Positions 23,647 through 34,131 of a stretch of 64,000 nucleotides of DNA are shown piece after piece. The position numbers and the translations under genes are program-made. Source of the stretch: Bidens hawaiensis (taxonomy: Eukaryota; Streptophyta; Magnoliopsida; Asterales; Asteraceae); NCBI GenBank assembly GCA_021521415.1, contig JAIQDT010001737.1, forward strand, positions 124,001-188,000, in the 5' to 3' direction. Below the pieces are notes generated by a model. It was not told the DNA's origin. It made no database searches and saw only the letters and a list, made by a program, of their open reading frames with translations. The first letter of the stretch is position 1. Every line of letters begins with the position of its first letter.

Positions 23647-24052
23647 TTATTTTAGTTGTTGAAGAATATCACTGAGCTTTGTCGTTGGGCTATTGGCATT
23701 CTGGTCTGAATGTAAAAAGAGCATACTAAGCACATATATTAATGTAACAAGAATCAACAAAAATTTATTCGTTCTACTTTTTTTTTTACTGGTTTTACTT
23801 TTAAATCGATCGATTCGAGTTAAGCTAAATGTATATCTAATGAGTAAAGCAAACATAAATATGAAACAAAATAATGAAACGAGCCAGACAGATGATACTT
23901 CGTAACTCATATATGTTATTAATAAAAAATGTTATTATTGAATATATATATATATATATTCCTTCATACTCGCAAGAAGCTTTATGCCCATGGTAACATT
24001 TTGATCTTTGAGTTGCACTGATAAGTGACATCAACATAAGTAATGCCATCAA
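23647..24052 (-). CDS. Two small overlapping hydrophobic frames of unknown nature
   Basis: An 87-codon frame (23910-23647) has two hydrophobic segments (VWLVSLFCFIFMFALLIRYTF and FLLILVTLIYVLSMLFL, approximate) around a basic loop KSKTSKKKSRTNK. Upstream, a 71-codon frame (24052-23837) starts with a signal-peptide-like MMALLMLMSLIS and a cysteine pair. I recognise neither. In AT-rich DNA such hydrophobic frames arise by chance; only expression or conservation would make them genes. Confidence 0.15.
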
Positions 24053-24149
24053 GAAATAATGACCACATGTCTAACCTCGGCTAACCGTGCCAGCATGCTA
24101 TAGGTTCTATCCAGGGGCCACGGCCGTTTCCAATATCTAACCCCCAAAG

Positions 24150-24695
24150 TTTAACATCCCAATTTTCGGGTTCCGGTTAATAAATGAAATATGAGTTATT
24201 AGGAGTTGGACTAGTGTTGGGTTAAATGGATATGGGTTATGGACTTGAGTTATGAAAGAAGGAAAAAATACCATGGCCCATGATCCATAAATATATAAAC
24301 CTTTAATACCCATTAATCCTTCATTTCACACATATTCCATACACCTCAACACACACACATAAGCACTCTCTCTAGTCTCTCTCTCTCTTAGCCGAAATCA
24401 AGAAGGAAACCAACCACCGAACCAAGGTATGATAGTATTTTGTTGTATGAGCTTAAACCCGTTAGATATAATCACAAAACGACGAGCCGACACCTTTACA
24501 TCGTTAAAGTCACGAGATTCGGGTGGAATCGGGTATAAACCGAACCTAAGATGAGCTTAGGGGTCACCCTAGCTCAGATCTGGGTCGAACGGGACGAAAA
24601 ACGATGAAAAACGGTGTAAAACGGTGAAAATGCGTTTTTCCGGTGAGTTTTGCGGTATTCCGGCAATGGTGGCGCCGAAAAACATGTACGAGGTT
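24150..24695 (+). repeat. Truncated gypsy-type LTR fragment
   Basis: TTTAACATCCCAATTTTCGGG resembles a plant gypsy LTR start. A TATA-like ATAAATATATAAACC lies at about 24286, followed by a pyrimidine/CA-rich leader (CACACACACATAAGC, CTCTCTCTCTC). The segment ends where MITE A begins. No PBS or partner LTR was found. Confidence 0.4.
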
Positions 24696-24699
24696 GTCA

Positions 24700-25213
24700 T
24701 ATATATATATATTGTAAGGATCCTACAAGAACCCTTTGAAAATTGAGAACTTAATAACCATTTGAGCAATAAAAAAACAAACTTCTAAAAAATATTTAAA
24801 AAATTATAGAACAAAAAAAACAAAAATTTTAAAAAAGTAAAAAAACCAAAATTCTTATATTTCATTACGTTTTAAATACAAATTCGTATTATACACATGT
24901 GTATAATTTCATTTAATATCTAGTTACGTGATGTACACATATGTACATTATCATTTACCTTAAATTGTACATATTTGTATAAAAACATGTATGCACATAT
25001 TATACATATGTGTATAATTTAGCTAAATCGAGAATATTTTATTTATGAAACCGGGATGATAAATAGGAATTTTGATTTTTTTTTTTACTTTATTCATTTT
25101 TGCGTTTTTTTTTTTATGTTTTATGATTTTTTTTTTAATTTTTGGGTGTTTGTGATCTAAAATGGTTCTTAATTTCAAAATAGTTCTCACATGATCTTGA
25201 TCCTATATATAGA
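24700..25213. mobile_element. MITE A
   Basis: Left end GGATCCTACAAGAACCCTTT and right end complement (AAATAGTTCTCACATGATC...) are imperfect inverted repeats inside TATATA flanks. The interior is AT-rich with ACATATGTGTATAATTTA words. Its reverse complement matches MITE B over most of its length, so the two are inverted copies of one family. No coding capacity. Confidence 0.6.
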
Positions 25214-25761
25214 GAAAATGGTTAAATAAAATAAAAAGTTTCCTAAAAATGGTAAGAATGTCATACAATTTGAAGTTAGGAAACTATGTGAGTCTATCTA
25301 GGAAACTATGTAACCTAAATCATATATCATAGGAAACTATTTGATATTTTGAAAACTAAAACCATTTGTAGTCATAATGCTCCACCCCTGGCATTATGCG
25401 TCATGTGAGCCCATAGTTTTTTTGCTAAAAGAGGGTGTAATCATAATGCCGATCACTTTTACAATTTTTTGTTTTTTTTTAAATAATAATTCATTATATA
25501 TTTTAATATAAAATTAAAAAACTACTTTAAAATAAAAACATCCATCAAACTCATAAATAAAAACTACATTACACTAAAAAAATACATTAAATTTTTAAAA
25601 AATAAAATAATAAGACTAAATGTTGTATTTTTCGAAAAGTTTTATTTTGCTTAATTGCTTTTAGATATTGGACTCTCGGGTGGTCTTCGGATAACTCGTT
25701 TGTTAAAACCTCGACGTCGTGGTCCAATTCCTCTTTATATGTACTTCGACGGCTTCCAAAT
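25214..25761. other. AT-rich spacer
   Basis: No gene. Two GCATTATG-type words in opposite orientation near 25375-25460 could be an element end, but no border could be fixed. Confidence 0.4.
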
Positions 25762-26943
25762 TTACTTTAAGACCCCTCCAAGTTCTTGTATACCTTTGAG
25801 TCGAATGTTCATTTCTTTGAAATGACTTTCCATCTCAGCAATCGAACCCATTGACGGCGACGATGCGACCCCTTTTCTCTTCCCTTGTTTCTTCTAACCC
25901 CCGGTCGAGGGATCTGGGCAACATCCGCATAGGGATTCTCGTCATCAATATCGCTTAAGTTGAAGTTTCGAGCATCAAAACTTGGCGTTTCTAGATCAAC
26001 CGAAGACGATATTTTAGACATTTTGTTATGCCTAACACTTTCGGTTTCGCCCTCCATAACCGGGGCCCACTTAGGGTGAAACCTCATGTGGGATTTCCAA
26101 CAGTTAAAGTAAGTGAAGTTCCCCGACTTCTGTTGATACTCTACCAACGCTCTTTCCGTGATTTTCGCGTCAGAGACACCGCTACGCCACGTTCGAGTCA
26201 TCCGAGAGTGAATCTCATGGTAAGCCGTGCATTTGGTGCTTCTATCGGTCCATTTCGACATTAACGAATCTTTTTCCCAACACGAGTCCCCACCAAGTTC
26301 GTGAAACAAATCTTTAATTTTGTTCCAAAATACGTCCAATGCTTGTAAGTTCGCTAAAAAAAATAAAAGTATTACAAGTTCAATGTTTGTTCTAAGAAAT
26401 TAATATATATATATATAGGATCGGGATCATGAGAGAACCTTTTTGAAATTGAGAACTATGAGAACCATTTTGGACCACAAAAAACCCAAAAATAAAAAGA
26501 TCATAAAATAAAAAAAACACAAAAATCAAAAAGTATAAAAACCAAAATTCTTATTTCATGATCCCGGTTTCAAAAAAAAAACACAACTCGGTTTAGCTAA
26601 ATTATATACACATATGTATAATATATACATATATGTATATTTACATGTTTTTTTGTACACATGTGTATAATTTAAGATAAATGATACTGTACATATGTGT
26701 ATATTACGTAGCTAAAGATTATATAAAATTATACATATGTTATAATACGACATTTTTTTTATTTTTTTGTATTTATTTTTATTTTTTTTTATTGAAACCG
26801 GAATGAAATATAAGAATTTTGGTTTTTTTACTTTTTTATTATTTTTTGTTTTATGATTTTTTTAAATATTTTTTAAAGGTGTTTTTATTGGTCCAAAATG
26901 GTTCTAAAAGTTCTCAAATTGCAAAGGGTTCTCTTAGGATCCT

Positions 26944-26982
<39 letters not shown>

Positions 26983-27448
26983 TTATCGCACAAGAGATCT
27001 TCCAATATCGCGCACCACGCCCGAGCAAGTAGTTCGCACTCATCGGGATTCCACGGTATAGTGGTCTTTTTAGGCCGAGGTTCGTCGGAGGGTTTATTTA
27101 CGTGTTTTATCCCACGTCCACGTTGGCTCGAACCGCCGCGAGTCTCCGGGACGGATTGATGATCCGGGTTGATTTGTGTCTCCGGCACCGTCTCGTCGTT
27201 GGGTTGGGAATCGGAACCAGCCATCATATTCGTGGTTGGGTTTTGGAAACCGAGCACCATATTTGGGTTAGGGACTCCGGAACCTAAATATTGTATGTAC
27301 ACGGCCATTGCGCGCCGAGCGGATATGGGGTTTGAGGGGTCGGGATTGTAAATGGGTTTCGTTGTGGATTATTTGGATCGGAATTGTTTGCGTTGCCTTG
27401 TCGGGCGTATTGACCAAAACCGAGCATTTGGTTGTTGTATGGAAACAT
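25762..27448 (-). pseudogene. NAM-associated-domain / Myb-like protein gene of PIF/Harbinger type, interrupted by MITE B
   Basis: Start ATG at 27446-27448 (MFPYNNQMLGFGQYARQGN), stop at 25762-25764. Exon 1 has a glutamine/asparagine-rich front, a serine/proline linker and the start of the Myb/SANT-like domain (PWNPDECELLARAWCAI, about 27050-26990). Exon 2, starting after an AG acceptor near 26355, continues with LDVFWNKIKDLFHELGG, SLMSKWTD, KCTAYHEIHSRM and FTYFNCWKSHMRFHPKW, ending with HFKEMNIRLKGIQELGG. Such genes are widespread in plants, often annotated as NAM-associated or GST T3-like, and accompany PIF/Harbinger transposons. Frame breaks lie near 27360 and near 25870. MITE B lies between the exons. 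Confidence 0.6.
26404..26955. mobile_element. MITE B (inverted copy of MITE A)
   Basis: Ends: GATCGGGATCATGAGAGAACC on the left, and GGGTTCTCTTAGGATCC then TTACCCTATATA on the right. These form a 40-45-bp imperfect inverted repeat in TATATA flanks. The interior matches the reverse complement of MITE A. It sits between the two exons of the NAM-like gene. Confidence 0.65.
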
Positions 27449-28719
27449 ATTGATTGGTGGTCTATAATATATATTCGAGTATTTTATAGAGAATTAGTAT
27501 AAGTGTGTAAAAAAATTGAAGTTTGAGTTTGTTTTTTTATAGGATATTTGTGTTAAAATTTTAAAAAGGGATTTTTTTTTTTCACACGGTAAAATTGGTG
27601 TTCTATAATATATAATCCGTCACCATTCACGATTATGTCCACCGTCCACCATCCAACAATTCCGTCCACCGTACACCACCTTCCTCAGTCACGACTTATT
27701 CACATGTCAGTTGATAAAATTAGCCAATTAAAATTGAAATTGTTAAATTAATTGATCAATTAAACATTGAAATTGGTCCAATTAATCATCAATTTGAAGT
27801 TTCAATTGATCAATTTTGAGATTTGAGTGATGGGTTTTAACTGAACGTTTAAAGTTTTAAGCCTGAACGTTTAAAGGCTTAAGGCTGGATGTTTAAAGAT
27901 ATTCTTTTTTGCTCAGAACTTCTTAGAACGTTTAAAGATGTTCTTTTTTGGTCAGAACTTCTTAGAACGTATTAGAACGTTTAAATATGTTCAATTTTGT
28001 TTCATAACGTTAAAAGATGTTCTTTTTTTGTTAGAACTTCTTTGAATATATTAGAACGTCTAAAGGTCTTCAGTTTTGTTTCAGAACTTGTAAAATGTAA
28101 TATTTTGAACCATAATCAGAGCTTGATTGAGTGCATTATTTCTACAATTCCATAATCGATTGTTGAATCTAAATACTTCTACAAATCAACTCGATTGATT
28201 AAATCATTATTTATTGATCAATTTTGAAGATTTCTTGATGTTCAACGACATTCGATTTTGATTTGGATTTTGACTTTAGAGATTTCATACTTTAAGCTGT
28301 GATTAGAGTTTAGAAATTGGATTAGATTGAGTGAGGAGTTTCGATTTTGGATCAGAGTCGATTTGTAATCGACAAATTTTGATCGCGAAATATTATTGGG
28401 TTATTTACGAAATTGGCACCGATTGTTTTATAATCTAACACTCTAAAAGGTCGCATACATAATGTACGATAAGCCATTATTGTACGTTAACCTTCCCATA
28501 TATATATATATATATCACATATTCAATCACATAAGTATATAATTACAAATTCAGATTTTAAGTTTGTACCTAAAAGTTGTTTGAAGGTCTGTAATTTAAA
28601 TGATGAAAAGCAATAATCGAAAAAGAATCCTTGCAAGAATTAAACACTCTGGAAAATCCATTCGATTGTTATTGCAATCTAAACTTTAATTTTCTCTTTT
28701 GAGGTTCGTGTAAAATCTT
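27449..28719. other. Unclassified spacer
   Basis: No convincing gene. It contains the diverged tandem repeat listed next and short AT tracts. Confidence 0.5.
27838..28090. repeat. Diverged short tandem repeat (GAACGTTTAAAGATGTTC type)
   Basis: Units around GAACGTTTAAAGATGTTCTT and TCAGAACTTCTTAGAACG recur about seven times at 40-60-base spacing with progressive divergence. Confidence 0.7.
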
Positions 28720-28911
28720 TAAGGGTCTGTTTGGTATGAGGTAATGGAATGGATGAAGGAATGGAATGGAATGGAGCATTACTATTTTATTGTCATGTTT
28801 GGTTATCTCACGGAATGAAATGGATTCAAAATTTGCCAATTTTAACAATATTATCTAATCAAAGTTTATATTAAAAATAATGAAATATTCTCAAGCAACC
28901 AAATTTAAAAA

Positions 28912-29520
28912 TCATCTACCATACAAAAGTTTCGGGAAAAAGAAATCATCCAGAAGTTTAGAAGTAGAAAAAAATAAAAATATCCAAAATTTGCTAACTA
29001 AAAACATTAAAAAAATCATCCAAAAATAATCGCATATCACGTCAAGCATGTTCTTCACCCATCCAAGTTTGTAGTCTTCACTAACTTTATAAAAGACTAC
29101 CATCAACGTCTCGTTCTGTGCAAGCTTACATACAACTTTGTCACACTCAGGAATAGTCAAACCCACAACTTTATTCATCTCCTCAAAAAGATTGTTTCGC
29201 ATTTCCTCTATGTTGTTCTATGTTTCAAAAACTCTATTGAATGTTTTTGTAGCGCCCCTAATCTCTGAGCCAATTATTTATGCTGACTTTTTCAAGCTTT
29301 TAATTAGAGGATCCAAGCTATTGCATCTTTTTCTCTTTCGTTATGTGTGTGATCTTCTCTAGAAGCTGCATATGAAGGGCAGTTTATTTGCTGATCGACT
29401 TCTATATCATCCAATCCATCTTCGATATCATGTTCTTCTTCTATGTTTTTGTCCGATAAATATCAGAAGCTGTTTGAGCATCTCTTCCATTTGCTCGATC
29501 CTTTACAAATACAATAACAA
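28912..29520 (-). pseudogene. PIF/Harbinger ORF1 (Myb/SANT-like protein), C-terminal relic
   Basis: Broken frame reading left from about 29520: VKDRANGRDAQTASDIY, then an acidic stretch, then EEMRNNLFEEMNKVVGLT, ECDKVVCKLAQNETLMVVF and KLGWVKNMLDVI. The last three blocks match the pattern at the end of plant Myb/SANT-like Harbinger ORF1 proteins. Several stops interrupt it. The N-terminal DNA-binding part is gone. Confidence 0.5.
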
Positions 29521-29700
29521 GTCCCGGTAATGAAGAAATTATACAAAATATAGGTGCTGTCATGAGCAAATAGAAAATATAGGTGCCATAAAAATAGAGA
29601 TGCAATCATACAAAATATAGGTGCTGTCATGAGCTAATAGAAAGGAAAAAAATTATTCTCAAATTTGGCAGTCAAACATTTGTAAAAGTGGGCATCACAA

Positions 29701-29889
29701 TTCTTCTTTGACACTTTTGGTTTCTTAGCTCCGGATGTCGTGGACCTTTTGAATAGGGTTCAGAAAGTTATGTATAGTAACGTATCAGCCCATAAGAATC
29801 AAAACTTTGTTTTTAGTCGGATTAGGGATGCTATCCAAAAGGGGGGTGCGGCGCAGCTTGTTGCCCGCTTACCTGTCACTTCATTGTAA
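29701..29889 (+). pseudogene. C-terminal fragment of a conserved plant repeat-associated ORF
   Basis: 62 codons and a stop in one frame: FFFDTFGFLAPDVVDLL, RVQKVMYSNV, then KGGAAQLVARLPVTSL. I recall this ending from transposon-associated plant proteins, possibly reverse-transcriptase-linked, but cannot name the family with certainty. There is no start codon; it looks like a captured fragment. Confidence 0.3.
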
Positions 29890-30180
29890 ATCGTTTGGAT
29901 GTTTCTAAAATATAAACTATTTGGATAAAAAAATGTCAATTATGGTTAATAATTTAATTTCAGTTTATATATTATACATCATCAATCAATAGTTCTTAAA
30001 TGTCAATTATGATTTTTTTACAAATTCTTTTTTAGGTCACGTATAAAAAACCCATGAATTATAGTTACTTATATTAGTTTTCCTTATTCGTAGCTTTATC
30101 TCACGTCTAGTTTGATAGGGATTAGGTTTTGTTCTCTGTACGTATGTGTACTAAATTCTTTATTGAAAAAAACAAGCATA

Positions 30181-30362
30181 ATAAGTTTTTCCTTGATTAA
30201 TCATTCCGTTAATCCATGAAATCCGGAAACATCATACGTTATATAGCAGATGTTCGTCTAAAATATGGAATTAAGAATGTTAAAGATGAAGAAGATACCT
30301 TGTGGTGTTGAGATTTCATGAGACTGCAGGGGGTAGGTTTTTTTTTATGGCTGAATATAAGG
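30181..30362. repeat. Direct repeat R1 (182 bp)
   Basis: Begins ATAAGTTTTTCCTTGATTAA and ends GGCTGAATATAAGG. R2 at 31221-31402 is about 90 percent identical by eye. Confidence 0.85.
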
Positions 30363-31220
30363 CAATGTGTAATGTGGCTTGGGTTTGGGCGATTTGGGGC
30401 GACATTGGGCGCGAACACTGCCCTCCCCCCTCCCCGGCGATAAGTGGGCGAAATGGGGCGGGGGCGGGGTGTTATTATCGCCGAGTTGTGTTGAAAATAA
30501 TAATATTTTAATTATTTGACCGTTTGACAACGGTCAACAATAATAAAAATAATTAAAACAATATATTTATATATCTATATAAACATAAACCTTCTTCCTC
30601 ATTTCATATCCATTTCATATCCTTCTTCATTTCACATCTATATAAACATACAACATTCTTCAAAAAATCTAGCAAAACGAATCCTAAAAACAACCCGAAC
30701 AAACCGAATTCCGTGGAACTCACCGTTACCCTGAGAGAAATCATCAAAAAACACAAAAAGTGTGTCGAGGAACTCAACGATGTCATGAGAGAAAACAACA
30801 AACAACACGAAAAGATAGCCGCTATGTTGAAATTGCGGTGAATGAGTGAAGAATACGAATTCCTCAAAGCGGTCGGGTTACACGAAGAGGCCGCATTATT
30901 GCAACAACAACGAATTGAAAAAATGCGCGAATATTATGGATATTAGTATTTTTTTTTAGTTATGCATTTTTTTAATTTTTAGTTATGTGTTTTTTTTGTA
31001 TTTCTTTTTAATTTTAATGCATTTTTATTTAATTATTTAAATAAATTGGTTTTATTTGTTTAGTTTAATTATAAAAAGAAAATAATAAAAAAAGATACTG
31101 TGGGCCTAATTTGTAGCCCCTACATCATTACATCTCAAAAACAATTCTCACTCCTTGTTGACTGTGCGCCACGTGTCACAATTTGCCCCCATTTGTAGCA
31201 CCTCCACTACGCATAGCCCA
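30363..31220. mobile_element. Insertion between R1 and R2, 858 bp
   Basis: The ends are weakly inverted (CAATGTGTAATGTGG left; complement of the right end GGGCTATGCGTAGTGG). It includes a GC-rich patch at 30390-30480. In the plus strand, one frame from about 30683 to 30946 is lysine/glutamate-rich and coiled-coil-like (REIIKKHKKCVEELNDVM, LHEEAALLQQQRIEKM), with an in-frame TGA near 30838. It resembles the tail of a transposon accessory protein. The family is uncertain. Confidence 0.4.
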
Positions 31221-31402
31221 ATAAGTTTTTCCTTGATTAATCATTTAGTTAATCCATGTAATCTGGAAACATCATACGTTATATAGCATATGTTCGTCTA
31301 ATATATGGAATTAAGAAGACTAAAGATGAAGATGATACCTTGTGGTGTTGAGAATTCATGAGACTGTAGGGGTAGTTTTTTTTTTTATGGCTGATTATAA
31401 GG
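31221..31402. repeat. Direct repeat R2 (182 bp)
   Basis: Second copy of R1; begins exactly after the insertion with ATAAGTTTTTCC. Confidence 0.85.
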
Positions 31403-31887
31403 AAAGGAATGAAATAAAAGTAGGGGATAGCGATGGAATGGATTAGAGGGAATGAAATCCCGCATGGAATAGGTCATTCCATTCCTATAACTAACCAAAC
31501 ATGACCAAATTTCATTCAATCGAAATGGATTATTTCATTCCTTCCCTCATTCCCACCTACCAAACACCCCCTAAAAACATTTTTTTAAACTATTATATAA
31601 ACATTTTCTCTTAAATGTTTTCGATAACTGTACTCCAGTTTCAAAACCAATATAATCCTTCCATCATTCCATCAAAATATATAAAGTTTTGCTAATTTTC
31701 TTTTTAAATAAAATATATTAATGAATAGGTTAATATTTATTCAATTACTAAATATATTCTACAGCGATATTCAAATCACCTTAAAACAAATGTGTTATAT
31801 ATTATATAAAGTGGTTTTAAGAACCGCTTAAAAATTCACAATAACCGTTTCAAAATTGGTTTTTAACATGTGTGGTTGGTTTTATCT

Positions 31888-32077
31888 AGGGGCTGTTTGG
31901 TTCATTCACATCTGAATGAGTATATGTCTCATTCAGTAACAATAGTAAGTCTGAATGATTTAGATTTAATTTAAACCATTCAGATGTTTTTCTGTTTGAA
32001 ACCAAACATTCTGAAGTCTGAATGAATTAAATGTTTACATCTGAATGATTTCATTCAGATGTAAACATACATGCCCT
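31888..32077. mobile_element. MITE in the ERF upstream region (about 190 bp)
   Basis: Left end AGGGGCTGTTTGGTTCATTC, right end ATACATGCCCT, with the shared inverted word ACATCTGAATG just inside both ends. The homologous left duplicate copy lacks it, so it inserted after the duplication. hAT- or PIF-like MITE; family not settled. Confidence 0.55.
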
Positions 32078-32317
32078 AAACAAAAATGTTGTAAACAAAG
32101 AACATAAATGAAAGGTGGAGTGAGGCTGGTGTCTTATTTAAACCCGGAGACCGATAGTCCAAGAATATTAAAACCACGTGTAGGTCTACTCTAGAACAAC
32201 CAATAACGTTCACTTTTTTTGTATCTAGCCACGTGTAGACTTAGTGTATGACTTACGAAGTGCGTCATCTTTGAGTCAGTGTGAACATCTAATAAAGTTC
32301 TCGTACAGATAGAAACC

Positions 32318-32326
32318 TATAAATAA
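32318..32326 (+). promoter_or_regulatory. TATA box of the ERF gene
   Basis: TATAAATAA, 80-90 bases upstream of the ERF start. The stretch upstream (32100-32280) is retained in the left duplicate copy, but the TATA box itself is not. Confidence 0.65.
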
Positions 32327-32405
32327 CAGAGCTCACTGTATTCTTTTCTTAATGTAAGATGAACAAACCTTCAGTAACCCCAAACACCGCCGAAGTCAAC
32401 TCACC

Positions 32406-33030
32406 ATGGTAGCTGCATTACTCCACGTCATAAGTGGCGGCCGCAAAGACATTGAGGCTCACAAATCTGTGATGGGAGATGGTCTTCCGGAGCAACAAGT
32501 ATGTAGCTACTGTGGAATGCAAACTCCAGACAGCTTAGGGTGTGAATTCTTCACCGCGGAAGAGCGGAGAAATAGGAGGAAGTATAGAGGAGTGAATTCA
32601 CGGCCGTCGGGTAGATGGGCAGCGGAGATAACGGTTCCCGGGAGAAAGAGGAAGTGGTTGGGGACGTTTCGATATGGAGAAAGAGGCGGCTAGAGCTTAC
32701 GACATTGCAAACCTCCAGTATAGAGGAAAGTCTGCGAAAATCAATTTTCCGGTGAAGGACTACCGGAGATTCATCAAGAATAACTCAAAGCCTTGGAGAG
32801 AAGACGAAAAAAGAGAGATTAGTTATGGCAAATTGGATTTTAATAATCCTAACTTAATGCAGTTGGTCGATAATAATCTCAACTTTGGAAATAGTTGTGA
32901 TTGGTCTCAACTTTTACACAATTGTTTCAGAGGACCTTCGTTAAAAAAATTAACATTAAGTTTTTTCCAAATTTTCAAAATGACATTTAGGGCTTTTGAT
33001 CGGAATGAGGATACGAGTCAATTGATGTAA
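32406..33030 (+). pseudogene. AP2/ERF transcription factor (ERF group X-like), frame break in the AP2 domain
   Basis: ERF proteins bind GCC-box-type promoters in the nucleus in stress and wound responses. ATG 32406 opens [12 protein letters not shown] and then [17 protein letters not shown], like the N-terminal motifs of group X ERFs (ERF109/ERF110 type). The AP2 domain starts [17 protein letters not shown] and WLGTF. The frame changes near 32668-32680, so the first frame ends at 32693 while the second half ([33 protein letters not shown]) lies in the next frame and ends at 33030. Residue N replaces the usual R or Q after YRGV. The C-terminal tail has SCDWSQLLH, similar to group X ends. An upstream ATG at 32359 is out of frame. 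Either a pseudogene or a sequence error at one base. Confidence 0.7.
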
Positions 33031-33410
33031 AACTTACCTCCAAACGTTGGTCCAAACGACTAAAGAATATTCAATTTTAGTGTTTCAACATTTAATTAAC
33101 AAAAATAAAGTTGTTTAAAGCGTTGTTTCGAGTTAGGTTTTACATCAAACATCAATAGATTCGTATTCTCATTCCAATTAAAAGCCTTAAAACATCTATT
33201 GGAAATTTAGGAAAAACTTAACATCGTTAAATTTTTTTTAACAGATGTCCAATGAAAACAAATATTGTGAAAGACTAAAAGTTGGGACCAGAGACACCTA
33301 TTTTCAAAGTTAGATTAATTATTGGCAAAATGCATTAAGTTATGATTATTAAAATCCAAATTTCCATTAATTAATATTGTAACGTCAAATGAAGTTTGAT
33401 CTTTCCACGG
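32797..33410. repeat. Inverted duplication of the ERF 3' end (foldback)
   Basis: The reverse complement of about 33100-33410 matches about 32797-33060. Shared blocks in order: TTGGATTTTAATAATC, TAACTTAATGCA, TGGTCYCAACTTTTA, GTTAAAAAAA, TTAAGTTTTT, GGCTTTT, GGAATGAGRATACGA and ATTGATG. Similarity runs from inside the AP2-gene coding end through its stop codon and 3' UTR to the centre near 33080. By eye the arms are about 80 percent alike in the clearest part. Confidence 0.8.
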
Positions 33411-33742
33411 AAGAAATGTATAATATACGAGGAGCATTTTCTCTATTGCTAAGCATGCATTTTTTCCGGACATATTTTTCCTTATTGAGGATTTTTGTTA
33501 TTGAAACCGAAATCTTACCCGACCCTATATTCTAGGGTTAGTTATAGCAATGAGGTAGTCAAACATCTTGGTCAACTTGGTCATGCAAGCCTTACTGCTC
33601 CATCATGATTTTTTTTACGTTTATTTCATTTTTATTTTGATTTATTTCACTTTCAATTATTTTAAATTCCTAAATATTGACGGTGGACTGGTGGTGCACC
33701 ATGTTCCTAGCCCAATTATTTCCTTTATGTAATTCCGTATAT

Positions 33743-34131
33743 TAGCCCCGCTTGCGGTGCGCACATATGATGTATATATGTGTGAACCCTCGGGTGAGCA
33801 AAAGTGAAATTGCACTAATTTTAACGTTATTTTACTAATCTCGTGAAAATAACGTTAAAAGTGACGGACGGTTAATCAGGCATCATGTAGTGGCGTTGAT
33901 AGCTGAAAGATAAGGGTACATGCACCGATCAGCCGGTGTCCCGATGATTGAGTGCTATGTGCCTTATGTCCAAGGCTTGATGCAAAACTACTATCGAGCC
34001 GGGGGTCTCACCGGAAGCAGCCTCTCTATCCCTATGGGGTAGAGGTAAGGCTGCCTATATCTTACCCTCCTCAGACCCTACCATAGCTTTACTATTGGTG
34101 GGATATACTGAGTACGATGATGATGATGATG
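33743..34131 (+). mobile_element. SINE (Au/TS-like) with 16-bp target duplication
   Basis: ATGTAATTCCGTATAT occurs exactly at 33727-33742 and 34132-34147, bracketing 389 bases. The 3' half has the typical plant SINE text CAGCCTCTCTATCCC, GGGTAGAGGTAAGG, CTGAGTACGATGATG and a (GAT)n tail. A 5' region of about 200 bases is longer than in ordinary Au SINEs (about 180 bp in total), so this may be a composite. No protein coding. Confidence 0.7.

Larger units (their letters stand above)
28723..31571. mobile_element. PIF/Harbinger-type DNA transposon, 2.85 kb, TAA target duplication
   Basis: Left end GGGTCTGTTTGGTA, right end TACCAAACACCCCC (its complement is GGGGGTGTTTGGTA), flanked by TAA at 28720-28722 and 31572-31574. 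TWA duplication with a GGG..TGTTTGG end is diagnostic for PIF/Harbinger. Subterminal GGAATGGAATGG words occur in inverted orientation at both ends. It contains a relic of the Myb/SANT-like ORF1 (minus strand) and a nested insertion; the DDE transposase is missing. Confidence 0.7.
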
